From the NCBI GenBank assembly GCA_019314105.1, contig JAFCZY010000070.1:1-7757 (forward strand): a stretch of DNA of 7,757 bases, in the 5' to 3' direction. Source of the DNA: Deltaproteobacteria bacterium. GTDB taxonomy: Bacteria; Desulfobacterota; Desulfobacteria; Desulfobacterales; Desulfobacteraceae. A program made the translations under genes and the position numbers. This document shows positions 5,013 to 7,757 of the stretch, piece after piece (within the stretch, counting starts at the first letter, position 1; every line of letters begins with the position of its first letter). Under the pieces are notes generated by a model. That model did no database searches. It was not told where the DNA came from and saw nothing but the letters and a program-made list of their open reading frames with translations.

Positions 5013-6953
5013 ATGAAATTATTTGAACCAACTACTAAAAATAAAGACCTATCCAATACGTACAATGCGGAATCAATCGAAGTTTTAAAAGGCCTTGATC
5101 CGGTCAAAAGAAGACCCGGGATGTACACAGACACGTCAAGCCCGGATCACATGGCATTTGAAGTCATTGACAATAGTGTTGATGAAGCCATTGCAGGGTA
5201 TGCAACTCAAATTGATGTTATATTAAAGGCAGATCAATCCATTCTCGTTTCGGATAATGGGCGGGGAATGCCGGTAGATATCCATCCGCAAGAAAAAATA
5301 TCCGGTGTGGAATTGATTATGTCAAAACTTCATGCCGGTGCCAAATTTTCCAATAAAGACTATAGTTTTTCAGGCGGGTTACATGGTGTCGGTGTTTCTG
5401 TGGTCAATGCCTTATCTTCCCATTTAACGATTCATATTAAACGGGAGGGCGGGAAATACCGTATCGGTTTTGAAAATGGGGTTAAGACTGAAGAACTTAC
5501 CTTGATAGATACTCTTAAAAAAGAAGAAACCGGCACCTCTGTCCAGTTCTATCCGGACGGGTCCTATTTTGATACTCCCTTGTTTTCAAAACGAGCCTTG
5601 AAAACAGCCTTGAAATCAAAAGCAGTCCTCTGCAAAGGGCTTACCACTTCCTTTTATGATGAAACTACCCAAGAAAAATTTACCTGGAAATATGATCAGG
5701 GGATAGATGATTATCTCAATGAGTATTTAAAAGAAAAAAATTGTATTTTCCCTTCTCCATTTTCAGGAAAAATTAAAACTGAAGACATCCATATTGTCTG
5801 GGCAATCAACTGGGCACTGGAATCAGGATCAAACCCTGAAGAAAGTTATGTGAATCTTATTCCCACAAAGCTGGGGGGAACCCATGTCAACGGCTTCAGA
5901 TCAGGCCTGCTGGAATCGGTCAGAGAGTTTTGTAAATTCAGAGATCTTTTACCCAAAGGCTTATATCTTGCTCCGGAAGATATCTGGGACAAGGTGGGCT
6001 ATATCCTTGCTGTCAAACTTTCCGATGCCCAGTTTTCCGGACAGACAAAAGAAAGACTGTCTTCCCGTCATTGCGCAAATCTTGTCAATATCCAGGTAAG
6101 AGATGCCTTTAGTTTATGGCTGAATCAACATGTCGAGGAAGGTGAAAAATTAGCTGCATTTATTATTGAAAATGCAAAAAGTCGTATCAAAAAATCCAAG
6201 AAAATTGCCAAGAAAAGAACATCAAACGGTACACTTCCGGCTAAATTATCAGACTGCTCAAGTGTTGATCAAAATAAACGAGAATTGTTTTTTGTGGAGG
6301 GAGATTCTGCCGGCGGCTCTGCCAAGCAGGCAAGGGACAGGCGGTTTCAGGCCATTATGCCTTTGCGCGGTAAAATTTTAAACACCTGGGATATTGACTC
6401 TTCTCTAATTCGTGAATCCAGAGAAATCAGAGATATTTCTCAAGTATTAGGCGTTTTACCCGGTTCAGATGACATTTCCAAACTCAGGTATAATAAAATA
6501 TGTGTTTTGGCAGATGCAGACTCTGATGGACTGCATATCGCAACATTACTGTGTGCCTTATTTTTAAAACATTTCCCCCAAATTGTAAAAAACGGACATG
6601 TATTTATTGCCATGCCCCCACTATACAGAATAGACGTTGGTAAAGAGGTTTTTTACGCATTGGATGATTCGGAAAGAGAAAATATTATAAAAAGAATAAA
6701 GCGGCGCAAAAAACATGGCAAAATAAATATTCAAAGATTCAAGGGACTGGGTGAAATGAATCCATCACAACTTAAGGAAACAACCATATCACCGGATTCA
6801 AGACGACTCGTTCAATTATCCATAAACAATGGTTGTGAAGAATCACTAAAAGAGATCTATGATATCATGGATATGCTCCTGGGGAAAAAAAGAGCAAAAG
6901 ATAGAAAAATATGGATAGCATCCAAAGGCAACATAAAAGAGATTGAGTCATGA
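5013..6953 (+). CDS. parE: DNA topoisomerase IV subunit B (ParE)
   Basis: ParE is the ATPase subunit of topoisomerase IV, which with ParC passes one DNA duplex through another to unlink daughter chromosomes. At 646 aa it is close to E. coli ParE (630) and lacks the roughly 170-residue insert of E. coli GyrB. Collinear similarity includes AVLCKG (204-209), ESYVNLIPT (277-285), GGTHVNG (288-294) and [20 protein letters not shown] (491-510), all diagnostic of ParE rather than GyrB. The GHKL ATPase domain shows [10 protein letters not shown] (50-59; E50 base, N54 Mg), DNGRGMPVD (81-89), the ATP lid GGLHGVG (121-127) and the QTK loop (344-346). The TOPRIM domain has FVEGDSAGG (427-435, E429) and D501/D503 as metal ligands. 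[11 protein letters not shown] (574-584) follows. A TAA codon lies immediately upstream in frame, so ATG 5013 is the only start, yet no Shine-Dalgarno sequence precedes it. The last four bases overlap parC. Confidence 0.97.
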   Translation: MKLFEPTTKNKDLSNTYNAESIEVLKGLDPVKRRPGMYTDTSSPDHMAFEVIDNSVDEAIAGYATQIDVILKADQSILVSDNGRGMPVDIHPQEKISGVELIMSKLHAGAKFSNKDYSFSGGLHGVGVSVVNALSSHLTIHIKREGGKYRIGFENGVKTEELTLIDTLKKEETGTSVQFYPDGSYFDTPLFSKRALKTALKSKAVLCKGLTTSFYDETTQEKFTWKYDQGIDDYLNEYLKEKNCIFPSPFSGKIKTEDIHIVWAINWALESGSNPEESYVNLIPTKLGGTHVNGFRSGLLESVREFCKFRDLLPKGLYLAPEDIWDKVGYILAVKLSDAQFSGQTKERLSSRHCANLVNIQVRDAFSLWLNQHVEEGEKLAAFIIENAKSRIKKSKKIAKKRTSNGTLPAKLSDCSSVDQNKRELFFVEGDSAGGSAKQARDRRFQAIMPLRGKILNTWDIDSSLIRESREIRDISQVLGVLPGSDDISKLRYNKICVLADADSDGLHIATLLCALFLKHFPQIVKNGHVFIAMPPLYRIDVGKEVFYALDDSERENIIKRIKRRKKHGKINIQRFKGLGEMNPSQLKETTISPDSRRLVQLSINNGCEESLKEIYDIMDMLLGKKRAKDRKIWIASKGNIKEIES

Positions 6954-7757
6954 AAGAAATGCAATCATCTGAGATTGAAGATTATGAAAAAATACCCTTT
7001 CAGGAGTTTACCGAAAAAGCATATTTAAACTATTCCATGTATGTTATTTTAGATCGTGCCCTGCCCCATATCAGCGATGGATTAAAACCCGTACAGCGAA
7101 GAATTGTATACGCCATGAGTCAATTAGGGCTATCTTCTACGGCAAAATTTAAAAAATCTGCAAGAACCGTTGGAGATGTGCTGGGCAAATTCCATCCTCA
7201 CGGTGATACCGCCTGTTATGAAGCCATGGTGCTTCTGGCACAGCCTTTTTCCTTGAGATATCCTCTGGTTCATGGTCAGGGTAACTGGGGAGATCCCAAT
7301 GATCCGAAATCCTTTGCCGCCATGCGGTATACGGAATCAAAATTATCACAATATGCTCAAATTTTTCTTGAGGAACTGGATCTGGGCACAGTTGACTGGG
7401 TTCCCAATTTTGATGGCACTCTCAACGAACCGACTATTCTCCCCGCCCGCCTGCCCAATATTTTATTAAATGGGTCAACCGGCATTGCCGTGGGCATGGC
7501 GACCAGTATTCTGCCTCAGAAGCTGCGTGAAATTTCAAAGGCTTTGATCTATTTAATAGATAATGAGGGCGCAAGTCTTGATAAAATCAGCAAATTTGTT
7601 AAAGGCCCCGACTTCCCGACCGATGCGGAAATCATCACCCCGGCGGCTGAAATAAAAGATATCTATAAAACAGGGGGGGGCAGGATAAAGATGCGGGCTA
7701 AATTCCACGTGGAAGATTCGGAAATAATTTTTACAGCTCTCCCTCATCATGCCTCTA
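6950..7757 (+). CDS. parC: DNA topoisomerase IV subunit A (ParC), 5' part
   Basis: ParC is the DNA-cutting subunit of topoisomerase IV. The ATG overlaps the parE TGA (ATGA), so the two are translationally coupled and made together for the A2B2 enzyme. The frame stays open for 269 codons to the window edge; about a third of a typical ParC is present, with the tower and C-terminal beta-pinwheel outside. Seen here are [20 protein letters not shown] (20-39), [16 protein letters not shown] (42-57), the winged-helix segment [19 protein letters not shown] (68-86), and SFAAMRYTE (121-129) with catalytic Tyr127. [12 protein letters not shown] and [10 protein letters not shown] follow, as in E. coli ParC. 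The quinolone-determining positions are Thr87 (E. coli Ser80) and Glu91 (E. coli Glu84). Thr at the first is a natural variant in many type IIA subunits and is not by itself evidence of resistance. A G8 run lies at 7673-7680. Confidence 0.96.
   Translation, partial: MKEMQSSEIEDYEKIPFQEFTEKAYLNYSMYVILDRALPHISDGLKPVQRRIVYAMSQLGLSSTAKFKKSARTVGDVLGKFHPHGDTACYEAMVLLAQPFSLRYPLVHGQGNWGDPNDPKSFAAMRYTESKLSQYAQIFLEELDLGTVDWVPNFDGTLNEPTILPARLPNILLNGSTGIAVGMATSILPQKLREISKALIYLIDNEGASLDKISKFVKGPDFPTDAEIITPAAEIKDIYKTGGGRIKMRAKFHVEDSEIIFTALPHHAS

Noticed and set aside
7184..7222. Thr87 in the ParC quinolone-determining region as a resistance mutation
   Set aside because: Thr is a common natural residue at this position in type IIA subunits, and Glu91 is unchanged, so sequence alone gives no support for resistance.
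1..7757. CRISPR arrays, transposons, phage att sites, tRNA or rRNA genes, toxin-antitoxin or defence modules
   Set aside because: No direct-repeat arrays, transposase motifs, cloverleaf-like segments or defence domains were seen. The macrodomain is not paired with a DarT- or PARP-like gene here, so a DarTG-type system is not supported.

Overview
The window looks like ordinary chromosomal housekeeping DNA from a low-to-moderate GC Gram-negative bacterium. The best guess is an anaerobic Desulfobacterota (deltaproteobacterial, Desulfobacteraceae-like) genome. That inference rests on three things: a compact HPr-EI pair without sugar EII genes, a stand-alone LUD-domain protein of the kind common in anaerobes, and ParE/ParC that closely follow the proteobacterial topoisomerase IV pattern. 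No 16S or other decisive taxonomic marker is present, so the assignment is tentative.

Layout, left to right. Bases 1-43 hold the last codons of an unidentified plus-strand gene. A perfect 9-bp stem hairpin (61-84) separates it from a convergent macrodomain gene (86-598, minus; MacroD/YmdB type). An AT-rich divergent spacer (599-764) leads to a plus-strand LUD-domain gene (765-1418). A short convergent gap follows, then a minus-strand operon read from 4006 down to 1485: ptsH (HPr), ptsI (enzyme I) and smpB, with gaps of only 2 and 3 nt. A divergent spacer (4007-4211) holds a TTGACA promoter candidate for the pts operon and a clean 31-bp dyad in front of a plus-strand LOG-family nucleotide phosphoribohydrolase gene (4212-4880). 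After a 132-nt AT-rich spacer comes parE (5013-6953), which overlaps parC (from 6950, running off the right edge) by ATGA.

How the genes work together. HPr and EI form the PEP-dependent phosphorelay. With no EII permease in view, whether it is regulatory or feeds a carrier encoded elsewhere cannot be told. SmpB (tmRNA-dependent ribosome rescue) is translationally linked behind EI. ParE and ParC form the A2B2 topoisomerase IV that unlinks daughter chromosomes. The macrodomain and LOG proteins both act on nucleotide-ribose bonds but sit in separate transcription units, so no joint pathway is claimed.

I found no mobile element, CRISPR array, tRNA or rRNA, and nothing that convincingly amounts to a new system. 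The most checkable oddities are an Asp in the EI active-site GGxxSH motif, the dyad with 21-bp arm spacing before the LOG gene, the absence of a Shine-Dalgarno sequence at parE, and homopolymer runs in smpB (A9) and parC (G8). No gene-free stretch exceeds about 210 nt.
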